DNA from: Pirellulales bacterium
GTDB lineage: Bacteria; Planctomycetota; Planctomycetia; Pirellulales; Lacipirellulaceae
Assembly: GCA_022841705.1 (NCBI GenBank)
Contig: JALHQZ010000002.1
Span: 558,001-622,000 of the forward strand
Reading direction: 5' to 3'
Length of the DNA stretch: 64,000 bases
The notes beneath the pieces are model-generated. The model ran no database searches and had not been told where the DNA came from. It saw only the letters and a program-made list of their open reading frames with translations. Position numbers and translations under genes: made by a program. Shown here one piece after another: positions 16,543-23,947 of the stretch (positions are counted from its first letter, which is position 1; each line of letters begins with the position of its first letter).

Positions 16543-18685
16543 CTTGCAGGTCGTATTCTGTACGGTCCACCAATAACCGGTAACGGTTCTGGCCTTTGTG
16601 GTCGGTCTTGCGCGGTCGCGTGGGTTTGGCAATCGGTGGCAGCCAAGTTCGGTCCCAGTACAGCCGCACGGCCTTAAAAATCTGCTTGTAGGCCTCGCCC
16701 TTGGCCCGGTACTCCATGCCGGGTAGTTCTGCCTCTAACCGCCTACGTTCATCAATCTTGGATTTTTCGCTTTCCCAGATGCTGTTAAGCCGCTCGGAAA
16801 CGGGGGTTGTTTGCGGTTCAAGTTCTTCCATTTCGCGTTCCAGGTCGTCCATTTCTGGCTTAATATCTTCCTGTTGTTTTTCATTGGCCTTAAACCAATT
16901 GCGGTTCAATTGGGCGTAGTCCCGCTTGATGACTTCAAGGCGCGCTCGTGCCGTGTCAACGGCTTCTTGTTCTGCAACAAACACCAACGACGCAAAGTCC
17001 TTAATGCCCTTAGCCTTCAAGAGGTCCGGGAACTTCTTGGATGCAATCTTCCAAACCGGTTTGGTGTCATCGTGGGTGCGTCCGAGTTCGTCCCATGACT
17101 TACCGCGTTGCACTGGATCATAGTACGATCTCAAAGCATCATGGAACCCCTTAACCCAATACCATGCAGGTGTGAGTACGGTTCCCTTGTGCTTCCGACG
17201 TGCGGGCCGCTCGGGAAGTTCAAACAGATTACAGAAGGCGCTCACGCCTTGGGCCACTAGCTCGAACCACGCTTCAATCTCCGTTCCATCACCCGCTTCA
17301 AGTTTATCCAACCGTTCAAGGTAGCTTTCCAAGTCAACGGTGTTGGTAAGCTCGGATACGCTGCGATTCATGGCCCGAAGCTGCTCCGCGAGCATGGCCT
17401 CTGCTTGGTCGTGATAGATTGTGTGAAACCCGCATTTCGCATCCAGTCCTGTGGACTTACCCGTTTGATAGGACGAGCAAACGTAGAAAACCCTATCGGA
17501 GTAGCGCTCAGTGCGTCCGACCATTGGCTTACCACAATGACCGCAGTGCAATAACCGCTTCAAGAAATAACGGGGATTGCGTGTCGAGAAAACTTTGGTT
17601 TGCAGTTGTCTGCTTTGCAGCATTTTTTGTTGAGCACCTTCAAATGTCGTACGGTCAACAATGGGCTCGTGTGCGTTCTCTCTTACGATTCTTTCTTCTA
17701 CGGGTCTCGGAACCGCCGGTGGCCGTTTGTCGTTCGGGGTAGCAGGGCGTTCAAGTTTCTTGAGTTCCCCGCTGGGCGTAATTGTGTTGCACCGTCCTGT
17801 CTGCGTCTTCCCTAAATGAATGTCGCCAACATAAGCCGTGTTCTCGAGTATTCGCCTGACCGTTTCAAATGTGAACAGCTTGTCGTAGAACCTAGCTCCT
17901 TCCCGATTGAGCTGATGGGCAATTTTATGGAACGACAATCCAAGGCGGACATAAAGGTCGAAGATTTGCCGCACAGTATCTACGAAGCTCTGGTTGCGGT
18001 TGGGGACCAGCTTAATCGTGAAAGTGTTGGGCTTTGGGCGCGGGGGTACTGTGACACCCTGCTCATTTGGCGAAAGGCACATTTCCCCGTGTTCGTTCGG
18101 GCGCCACACATTTCCAAGCTTCCGTAAGGCTGGGTGCCACTCCCAAACCTTCACCCCAGCGGCGTCGTACACGGCCTTACCGTACCCAAACGGCGCTGGC
18201 CCCGAGGGCCACGAGTTGGAGGCCAGAAGTTTACCAACTCGACCCCGTGTAGATTGGTAGCTGACGTTCTTCATATACCGATCATTCTCGTCCGTCCCAA
18301 GCAAGCCAAGGATGCTGCTGGCACACCCGTCAGCGACGATATTTACGTTAGTTTGCAGGTCGATAATCTGAGTTTGTTTGGCTACACAAAGCTCTTGGAG
18401 CAAGAAGAACTGTGACTTAAGGATAATCCCTAACCGACTATGTGATTCCACGTAGATGGTTTCCACGAGGCCACTTTCAATTCGACCTCTAAGTTCCTGA
18501 AACTCCGGTTCCGTGTATACGTACTCTCTACTGCCAGACATTTCCAGCCAATTGGATGGGGGAACTTCAATTCCCCGCGAGGCTAGTTGCCTCGCTAAGT
18601 TATCACGTTGGCTGCGATGATCTTGGTCTTCCGTTGATACCCGAATCAGAACCCACTTTTCACGGCTGCTGAGACTTGTCGCCAT
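16412..18685 (-). CDS. Large serine integrase
   Basis: About 757 residues: N-terminal resolvase domain (WVLIRVSTEDQDHRSQRDNL; catalytic Ser at about residue 17), recombinase domain (GRVGKLLASNSWPSGPAPFG, FDLYVRLGLSFHKIAHQLN), zinc ribbon (LLHCGHCGKPMVGRTER followed by VCSSY), and a coiled-coil C-terminal region. The start at 18685 has AGGAG seven bases upstream. Large serine integrases join attP and attB. Two oddities: the resolvase motif reads HSRLGII, so the second Arg of the DRLGR-type motif (R71 in gamma-delta resolvase) is Ile; and the frame reads across attL, so its last 34 codons are host sequence antisense to terC. In the excised circle the frame would instead continue about 46 codons to a stop at 27065. 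Confidence 0.9.
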   Translation of the reverse strand: MATSLSSREKWVLIRVSTEDQDHRSQRDNLARQLASRGIEVPPSNWLEMSGSREYVYTEPEFQELRGRIESGLVETIYVESHSRLGIILKSQFFLLQELCVAKQTQIIDLQTNVNIVADGCASSILGLLGTDENDRYMKNVSYQSTRGRVGKLLASNSWPSGPAPFGYGKAVYDAAGVKVWEWHPALRKLGNVWRPNEHGEMCLSPNEQGVTVPPRPKPNTFTIKLVPNRNQSFVDTVRQIFDLYVRLGLSFHKIAHQLNREGARFYDKLFTFETVRRILENTAYVGDIHLGKTQTGRCNTITPSGELKKLERPATPNDKRPPAVPRPVEERIVRENAHEPIVDRTTFEGAQQKMLQSRQLQTKVFSTRNPRYFLKRLLHCGHCGKPMVGRTERYSDRVFYVCSSYQTGKSTGLDAKCGFHTIYHDQAEAMLAEQLRAMNRSVSELTNTVDLESYLERLDKLEAGDGTEIEAWFELVAQGVSAFCNLFELPERPARRKHKGTVLTPAWYWVKGFHDALRSYYDPVQRGKSWDELGRTHDDTKPVWKIASKKFPDLLKAKGIKDFASLVFVAEQEAVDTARARLEVIKRDYAQLNRNWFKANEKQQEDIKPEMDDLEREMEELEPQTTPVSERLNSIWESEKSKIDERRRLEAELPGMEYRAKGEAYKQIFKAVRLYWDRTWLPPIAKPTRPRKTDHKGQNRYRLLVDRTEYDLQATDLGFSWAGTPRRNSQSSPPKTPRKPGVASRGNPPRAGEPRN
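16517..16529. other. attL core
   Basis: TGCCCAAGAAAAG in the last codons of terC is the left copy of the 13-bp core. To its right AAAAGCCCAAATCGG (16525-16539) is the reverse complement of 27189-27203 at the other end, forming the two arms of a reconstructed attP. Confidence 0.85.
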
Positions 18686-18725
18686 AACAACGCTCCTTTC
18701 ACGTTGCGCCTTGGTAAAAAGAAAA

Positions 18726-18778
18726 ACGTGGGCAGGCGGCAAGGACTTCCGCTTTTCGGGAGCTAACCTAGCCCACGT
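18726..18778 (-). terminator. Terminator of the element's main minus-strand operon
   Basis: On minus, ACGTGGGC (18778-18771) pairs with GCCCACGT (18733-18726) around a 37-base loop that holds its own small hairpin, and TTTTCTTTTT follows. It lies between the Cys-rich small gene and the integrase, suggesting separate control of the integrase. Confidence 0.65.
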
Positions 18779-18802
18779 CTTGGGGCCTGAATTGGCCCTG
18801 CA

Positions 18803-19075
18803 TTACCCGACTGCGCCCTTGGGCACGCTCGGTAACGAGGGGTATTCACCTTCTATTATCGTTGCCTCGCCAAAAATCTGCTCGCAACCCACAATGAAGA
18901 ACACTTTATCGTTCCACGACTTGGGGCCGGAGCAGCACATATTGCAGCAGTAGAACAAATTGGTTTGCTTAAATTGGTCCCGCAGCCACGGCATCAGTTC
19001 GGCCGGGACTATGGGCTTCTTATCAAAGCCCAATTCGTACTCTTTACCCGCGAGGGTCACCTTAAAACGGTACAT
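18803..19075 (-). CDS. Hypothetical small cysteine-rich protein
   Basis: The 90-residue protein starts MYRFKVTLAGKEYELGFDK at 19075, with AAGGAG eight bases upstream. A cysteine cluster NLFYCCNMCCSGPKSWNDK followed by FFIVGC suggests a metal site or disulfides. I do not recognise the family. It is the last gene before the operon terminator, 10 bases downstream of the DUF2213-like gene. Confidence 0.7.
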   Translation of the reverse strand: MYRFKVTLAGKEYELGFDKKPIVPAELMPWLRDQFKQTNLFYCCNMCCSGPKSWNDKVFFIVGCEQIFGEATIIEGEYPSLPSVPKGAVG

Positions 19076-19085
19076 TTCGTTCTCC

Positions 19086-19679
19086 TTAAAATGACAGGGC
19101 AGGCATGACATAGGGGGCCTCGGTCACCGCGTTAGCGGCCACCGGGGCAGCATACGTTGCCTGCGAGCGCATCAGGCCGCAGCCATCTCGCAAGCTACAG
19201 GCCCCCACTTGGTCCGGCAGCAACGCTAAATGGTCCGGCACAAAGTTGCCCGCCGTGGCTTGGTACGCCTCGCCATTCCAAACGCCCGGCTTGCTGTCCA
19301 CGTCGGTAAACAAGCCGGTGGAAACCTCCATCGGGTGGCCCGCCCGCACCCGTTGCAAGATGCGCGGGTCCACCGCATCGCAGCGCTCTACGTCTAACCA
19401 CGCGTCGGCCTTGAGTTCCAGGCCTTCCAACCGGCTGTTAAAGATGACGCCCACCCGCATCTGGTTAAACACCTGGGGGTCACCGGCCGAGGAATGCCCG
19501 TACTGTTGGGGGTGGTAGCGCACAATCGGGCGGCCATTCCACAAACTCATCGTACGGTGGATTTCGGCAAGCGGGTAAAACAAAGCCCCTTGGGAGCCGT
19601 GGAGCACGCCGACCCGGAGCATCACCATCGGCGCCACAACGTGCGGACGGCCTTCCAGTTCTTTTGTTTGGTACGCCAT
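19086..19679 (-). CDS. DUF2213-like phage protein (prohead-protease candidate)
   Basis: The 197-residue protein contains LWNGRPIVRYHPQ, QMRVGVIFNSRLEGLELKAD, GHPMEVSTGLFTDVDS, WNGEAYQATAGNFVPDHLAL and LPDQVGACSLRDGCGL. This order (N-hP, vGxv.N..., vStG, nG..Y, HLAL...GaC) matches the phage DUF2213 family, which is found next to portal and capsid genes and is thought to include head-maturation proteases. It lacks an obvious portal or capsid partner here. The C-terminus ends NAVTEAPYVMPALSF, a motif repeated in the next upstream gene. The start has GGA eight bases upstream. Confidence 0.65.
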   Translation of the reverse strand: MAYQTKELEGRPHVVAPMVMLRVGVLHGSQGALFYPLAEIHRTMSLWNGRPIVRYHPQQYGHSSAGDPQVFNQMRVGVIFNSRLEGLELKADAWLDVERCDAVDPRILQRVRAGHPMEVSTGLFTDVDSKPGVWNGEAYQATAGNFVPDHLALLPDQVGACSLRDGCGLMRSQATYAAPVAANAVTEAPYVMPALSF

Positions 19680-19691
19680 CGCAACAGTCCT

Positions 19692-19847
19692 TTATTCAAA
19701 AGTCATCGGGGGCATCAGCATGTCCAGGTTCTCTTCCTGGCACGGCTCAAACTCGGGCTTGGTGGGCTCCGGTTCCCCACCAAAGTTCATCGTGGGCATG
19801 ACGTAAGGTTCTTCCGTCACGGCCACATTCTGCACATAGATTCTCAT
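19692..19847 (-). CDS. 51-residue protein sharing the VTExPYVMP motif
   Basis: Short gene: MRIYVQNVAVTEEPYVMPTM, then an acidic, proline-rich stretch and a second LMPPMTFE ending. TGGAG lies nine bases before the ATG at 19847. The motif VTE(E/A)PYVMPxxxF is shared with the C-terminus of the DUF2213-like protein 12 bases downstream. There is no known family; it could be a scaffold, inhibitor or substrate of that protein. Confidence 0.6.
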   Translation of the reverse strand: MRIYVQNVAVTEEPYVMPTMNFGGEPEPTKPEFEPCQEENLDMLMPPMTFE

Positions 19848-19891
19848 TGCAAGGTCTCCAGTTAGGGTTAAGGGTTACAGGGTTGGGGTGG

Positions 19892-20116
19892 TTAAATAAT
19901 GGCGAACATCTCGCGCAACTCAGCCTTGCTCGGGCAGTTGGCTTTATCCAATGCTGCGCCGTGCTCTTCCCGCCAGTCTTCGATGTCCGCCAGTGCGCGT
20001 TCCCAGTGGTCGGCAATGACGGTGTCCACGTCCTTGCCGGTGCGCTGGTCAATTAGGAACAACGCGACGCAACCATCGTCATCCGCTTCCTCAATCAATA
20101 CTTCTAATTTGGCCAT
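19892..20116 (-). CDS. Hypothetical acidic 74-residue protein
   Basis: MAKLEVLIEEADDDGCVALF and then ALADIEDWREEHGAALDKAN: an acidic, helical small protein with no named domain. It sits between two other small genes in the same direction with 20-45 base gaps, consistent with one operon. No clear Shine-Dalgarno is seen. Confidence 0.6.
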   Translation of the reverse strand: MAKLEVLIEEADDDGCVALFLIDQRTGKDVDTVIADHWERALADIEDWREEHGAALDKANCPSKAELREMFAII

Positions 20117-20136
20117 CGCAGTTCGAGGGGTGAGGG

Positions 20137-20604
20137 TTACAGTTTGAAAGCGTCAATTTGGGCCAAGACTTCGCTGTGGGCTGCCTTCGCTTTCTCGCTG
20201 GCAAGCTCCCGCGCTGTGTCTTCCGGGCTGCGGTGGTTGCGATACGCTTTATCAGCGGCGGCATACGCGCGCTTGGCTCGCACCGCCTTCTTGTGCAATT
20301 CCTTAAGTTGCGCAAGCGCCTCGCGGTGTCCGGTGGGTGGCAGGGTGTAACGGTGCGTTAATGCGTCTTGGTAGTGGTTCTTGATTTGTTGCTGGAACTC
20401 GACGAACTCGGTCTCCGCCCGCTCGGCCACCAATTGCCAGTAATAGGCAATGGCCTTGGCCCGTTGCTGGGGGTCTTCGGGCGGTCGTTGCAAGGTGCCG
20501 TGCGAGCTGGCTTCGCGCCTGGCGCCGTCCTCGTGGTAAATCCAACCGTTGTGGCCAATGGAGTTACCGTGCTCTTCAATAAACTTGCGAATGATCTCGT
20601 TCAT
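20137..20604 (-). CDS. Hypothetical 155-residue helical protein
   Basis: It begins MNEIIRKFIEEHGNSIGHNG and contains long charged helical segments (ALAQLKELHKKAVRAKRAYA, EDTARELASEKAKAAHSEVL), likely coiled coil. It lies 24 bases after the terminase large subunit gene, a position often filled by head-assembly or scaffold genes, but sequence alone does not assign it. Confidence 0.65.
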   Translation of the reverse strand: MNEIIRKFIEEHGNSIGHNGWIYHEDGARREASSHGTLQRPPEDPQQRAKAIAYYWQLVAERAETEFVEFQQQIKNHYQDALTHRYTLPPTGHREALAQLKELHKKAVRAKRAYAAADKAYRNHRSPEDTARELASEKAKAAHSEVLAQIDAFKL

Positions 20605-20628
20605 GGCGTACCCCGGTTAAGTTAAAGT

Positions 20629-22026
20629 TCAAACCATCGCTCCTAAAACTGGCCTCATCGCGGTGTAGGCCACGCCCGCCACCACGTTGGCCAAGTCGTC
20701 ATGTCCGCCCGTGGCGTGGTCGATAATGTCCCGGCCCCCGCTGCGGGTGCGGCGCTCCAAGCCGCTTAATTGCTTCAGTAAGTGCGGGTCGTCCAGCAAT
20801 TCGACCTGCCCCGAACAAAGCCGGGGCAACAAATCCAGGTACAACTCGCTCTTGTTCTTCTTGGCTGGCCCGTAACTGATGCCGTGGTTATTGAATGCGC
20901 GGCCCACGAACTCGCCCGCGTACTGGTCGCCCCGCACCGTATAAACTTGGTACTTGCGGCAGATGTCGGTCATTTCGCCAATGACGTCGTATGGGCTAAA
21001 CGGGGGCTTCCACCGCTGCAAACGGTCCAGCACAACCACCCGGTTCTCACGGTGCGCAATGGCCAGTGCGGCGTCGTCCTTTCGGCCACCCGACAAGTCG
21101 GCGAACGCGACGTACTTGGTGCCGTAGCGGGGCAAGTTGTACTGACGCCCTTTAACCACCAGCGGTTGGAGCAAGTCGCTGGGAATGAAGGCGGCTATAT
21201 CGTCCCTAAACTCGCCGCCATACTCGGACTTCGCCGCTTGCAAGTCTTCCCGGTAAGCCTCATCCACCACGCGCTGCGGCAACGTGGGGTTCATCGTGCG
21301 GCTTGGGCAGTTCCAGACGAGCGTTGTGGCGGTGTTGGAGCCAAAGTACTTGGCGTGCTGGGCATACGCCCAACCCTTGCGAGCGTAGGGGCTGCTAATC
21401 GCAATCAGCCGCCCATCCACGGTTGCTAACGAGGGCTTAATCGCCCGAATAAGCTCGGTGTCGCTCCGCACCCGGCTTTCTTCGTCCACGCCAAAGAAAC
21501 AAGCCTCGTCCACCACCGTACACAACAGCGTGTAACCGCGGATGCTGCGGAAGTCGCCCGCCAGGATTTCAATCCTGACGTTGTTACGCAGCGTGAAGCC
21601 GTGGCGTTGTTCGCTCACAATCTGCTTCCGCAACAGCGGTTCGTCAAAGATGGCCCGCAAGTAACGGTGAACGATGCGCGATTGCTCCTTGGTGGGACTA
21701 ACGACAACCACCAAGCCCATCTCGCCGGGGGCCAAACGCTTTTCCTTGCCCGCCAACACCGCTTCAAAGGCGGCCACCAATGCCGACACGCGGGACTTGC
21801 CGCTGCGTCTGCCGGTAAGGAACAGCGCGGTGCTGAACCCATCGCGGGGCAGCAGTTGATAATCGCGGTTGGTGCAACGCTTGAAGAGGGCGGCGTCCTT
21901 GCGGGGCGACAATGGCAGGCCATACACCGCCTTCAGGGCGGTTATCCACGCCGACCAGCTATCAAGATGACCGCCTAGAACCTTGCGGAACAGGCGGTCG
22001 TCCTCGATAGCTTCGATGATGTTCAT
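20629..22026 (-). CDS. Terminase large subunit
   Basis: The 465-residue protein has a packaging ATPase domain with Walker A TGRRSGKSR (about 71-79), motor segment VVVVSPTKEQSRIV, Walker B YTLLCTVVDEACFF (catalytic Glu at 174) and coupling region IAISSPYARKG. An RNase H-like nuclease domain follows, with acidic residues in AFADLSGGRKDDA (about 307-319), RGDQYAGEFV (365-374) and GHDDLANVV (441-449). This is the DNA-packaging motor and headful/cos nuclease of tailed-phage-type particles. It overlaps the upstream gene by ATGA-type 4 bases, the usual small/large terminase arrangement. Length is near the lower end for the family but complete. Confidence 0.9.
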   Translation of the reverse strand: MNIIEAIEDDRLFRKVLGGHLDSWSAWITALKAVYGLPLSPRKDAALFKRCTNRDYQLLPRDGFSTALFLTGRRSGKSRVSALVAAFEAVLAGKEKRLAPGEMGLVVVVSPTKEQSRIVHRYLRAIFDEPLLRKQIVSEQRHGFTLRNNVRIEILAGDFRSIRGYTLLCTVVDEACFFGVDEESRVRSDTELIRAIKPSLATVDGRLIAISSPYARKGWAYAQHAKYFGSNTATTLVWNCPSRTMNPTLPQRVVDEAYREDLQAAKSEYGGEFRDDIAAFIPSDLLQPLVVKGRQYNLPRYGTKYVAFADLSGGRKDDAALAIAHRENRVVVLDRLQRWKPPFSPYDVIGEMTDICRKYQVYTVRGDQYAGEFVGRAFNNHGISYGPAKKNKSELYLDLLPRLCSGQVELLDDPHLLKQLSGLERRTRSGGRDIIDHATGGHDDLANVVAGVAYTAMRPVLGAMV

Positions 22027-22376
22027 CGCTCTTTCAGGTACTCGGACAAGTCATCCATCGTTTGCGCTTTGGTGAGGCCCAACCGCTGTAGCAGCCCGCA
22101 CAACGCATTCACCTTCTGCGTGTACTGGCCTTCTTCAATGGGTTCGCCGTCCACCACCGTCGCTTCCATGGTTTCGCATTGGAGCGTGAGGAACGCGGCC
22201 CGTTCACATAGCACTTTGCGTTGGTAGCAATCGGCCCCCGTATCCGCCACCAGCAAGTCCACGCGGCGCCGCAGCTCCTTCATCACCGCCCGCCGCCCGT
22301 CGCCTTCTTGCAACAGCTTGGGCGTGAACTTGGTGCTCAGTGAAAGACGTTGTTTGCCGGTAAGACGCTGTGACAT
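22023..22376 (-). CDS. Putative terminase small subunit
   Basis: The 117-residue protein starts MSQRLTGKQRLSLSTKFTPK and is mostly helical. Its 4-base overlap with the terminase large subunit gene, size and upstream position fit a small terminase. The sequence does not show a clear helix-turn-helix, so the call is mainly from context. Confidence 0.6.
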   Translation of the reverse strand: MSQRLTGKQRLSLSTKFTPKLLQEGDGRRAVMKELRRRVDLLVADTGADCYQRKVLCERAAFLTLQCETMEATVVDGEPIEEGQYTQKVNALCGLLQRLGLTKAQTMDDLSEYLKER

Positions 22377-22421
22377 GGGTTGGCCACCAGTTGGTAACGC
22401 GATTGGTAACTTGGACTTAAC

Positions 22422-23105
22422 TTACAGTGATGCGGTGTTATTACAATCAGCAATTCGCCCAACTCGTTTACGTCGCTCCTCGCTCTTGAACTCATACAGC
22501 CCCGCTTGGGCGAGGCGCTTGTAGATCGTAACGCGGCTCAGTTGGGTAAGGCGTTGGATGGATGCAATCGACTTGCCCTCCTCGTACATCGCCAAGATGA
22601 CTTCTAACTGTTCTGGCTTGACCTTCCTTAGCTTGCCTTTCAATTGGGCGCCGCCGCCCCAACGCTTACCGTTGGCACGGGCAACAGCTTGGCCCGCTCG
22701 TACACGCTCACCGCGGAGCTCGGTTTCGTACTCGGCCACCGAAGCCAGCACGTTGGCCATTAACCGCCCGGCTGGGTTCGAAAGGTCGAGCGCGTCCTTA
22801 AGCGAAACCAAGTTGACCTTGGCCTTGGGTAGTTCATTGAAGAGTTTGTTGAGCCCGCTAACGGAGCGGCCCAACCGGTCCAGCCGCCAGACCAACAGCG
22901 TGTCCACTTGCCGCTTGGCAATTGCCGCCTGTAGGCGGTTCCATCCGGGGCGGTCCATCGTGGTGCCAGTGGCTTGGTCTTCGTACCAGACCACCGGTTG
23001 GTCGCCAGCGTTGGTCTCAATCCACCGTTTTAGGTCGGGTAGTTGGGATTCGGTGGTTTGTTGTTTGGTGCTGACCCGAACGTAGACCGCGATGTGCTTG
23101 GGCAT
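22422..23105 (-). CDS. Small serine recombinase (resolvase/invertase type)
   Basis: The 227-residue protein has AVYVRVSTKQQTTESQLPDL (catalytic Ser12), WRLDRLGRS with both expected arginines, LVSLKDALDLSNPAGRLMAN, the E-helix ELRGERVRAGQAVARANGKR and a C-terminal helix-turn-helix (SIASIQRLTQLSRVTIYKRL). This is a complete Hin/Tn3-resolvase type enzyme. GGGAGG lies seven bases before the ATG. It is the first gene of the minus operon, so it may resolve multimers or invert a segment of the element. Confidence 0.92.
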   Translation of the reverse strand: MPKHIAVYVRVSTKQQTTESQLPDLKRWIETNAGDQPVVWYEDQATGTTMDRPGWNRLQAAIAKRQVDTLLVWRLDRLGRSVSGLNKLFNELPKAKVNLVSLKDALDLSNPAGRLMANVLASVAEYETELRGERVRAGQAVARANGKRWGGGAQLKGKLRKVKPEQLEVILAMYEEGKSIASIQRLTQLSRVTIYKRLAQAGLYEFKSEERRKRVGRIADCNNTASL

Positions 23106-23447
23106 GGCTCTGCCTCCCGTGGGGCTGGTGTTTTACTGAGCAAGCGTCCAGTAAGCCCAGTCTAAGCGAGCCTTCGGGAATTGCCTACGACCAATTAAAG
23201 GCCACGGTTTACAGCGTAGGCGACGTACGCGGGAGGTGTTTTACCCGGGATTTGGTGGGGTCGAGCGCAGGGGTAATGCTGGTGTACAGTTTGGCCCGTG
23301 GCGGTGCGTCGTTGTTGTGGCGTTGGGTTGGTAGGGGGTGGCTGGTGTCGGGTGTGGGTGTACGTCATTTTAAGTAGCCGAACGGTTTGTAGGTGCGAAT
23401 GATTGGCCACGGCTCAATGAACGCCGGCGCTATTCGCGGGAGGCTCT
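23106..23447. other. Intergenic, strongly GT-biased on plus strand
   Basis: This separates the resolvase gene and the plus-strand cargo gene. 23,225-23,365 is rich in G and T on the plus strand (GTGTCGGGTGTGGGTGTACG), that is, a C/A-rich leader for the minus gene. No gene is seen. Promoters for both directions should lie here. Confidence 0.5.
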
Positions 23448-23927
23448 TTGTTACACATGATGCAAGACATTCTAGCAATCGCGACGTTATTGGGCGGTAT
23501 TACCGCACTCTGGTTCATTTACGACAAAGCTGCCAGCGTGTACCGAGGCACGACGGGGCGCATGGGACGCGACGAGAGCGGAGAAGAAGTGGCTGCCAAC
23601 AATGTGCCTGATTTAGTTTCTCCTGCACCTCCTGCACCTCCGGCGGTCTTTGTGATCGTAGGTGTTAACAACACGGTCACTCTTGAGATCACAGACGATG
23701 GCAACCCTGGCCAGATCACGATCACAGGTATTGAAGGAAAGTACGTTTACCAAGTTCAATCTTCGACAGCCATTCACATCAAATTTCGTGGCAGCAACAA
23801 TACGCTCTGGCTCCCGTCGTCATTCAACGGTGCATTGCAAATTGACGATGTCGGGCTCGGTAATGAGGTGCGACGTCAGGTAGTTCCCTCATGGATAGGT
23901 CATATGTTAGGTACTCATCCAAAGTAA
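23448..23927 (+). CDS. Membrane-anchored hypothetical protein (cargo candidate)
   Basis: The 159-residue protein has one N-terminal helix (ILAIATLLGGITALWFIYDK), a proline-rich linker (LVSPAPPAPPAVFVIVG) and a beta-rich C-terminal region (NNTVTLEITDDGNPGQITIT, SSTAIHIKFRGSNNTLWLPS) somewhat like DUF3060 beta-helix repeats. The start may be TTG at 23448, with GGGAGG four bases upstream, or the ATG pair at 23457/23460. It is the only plus-strand gene in the element, converging on the DUF3102 gene with a 20-base gap. This isolated orientation is typical of accessory genes such as immunity or surface-exclusion functions, but nothing in the sequence proves that. Confidence 0.6.
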   Translation: MLHMMQDILAIATLLGGITALWFIYDKAASVYRGTTGRMGRDESGEEVAANNVPDLVSPAPPAPPAVFVIVGVNNTVTLEITDDGNPGQITITGIEGKYVYQVQSSTAIHIKFRGSNNTLWLPSSFNGALQIDDVGLGNEVRRQVVPSWIGHMLGTHPK

Positions 23928-23947
23928 CCGATAGATGCAGCCGGCCA

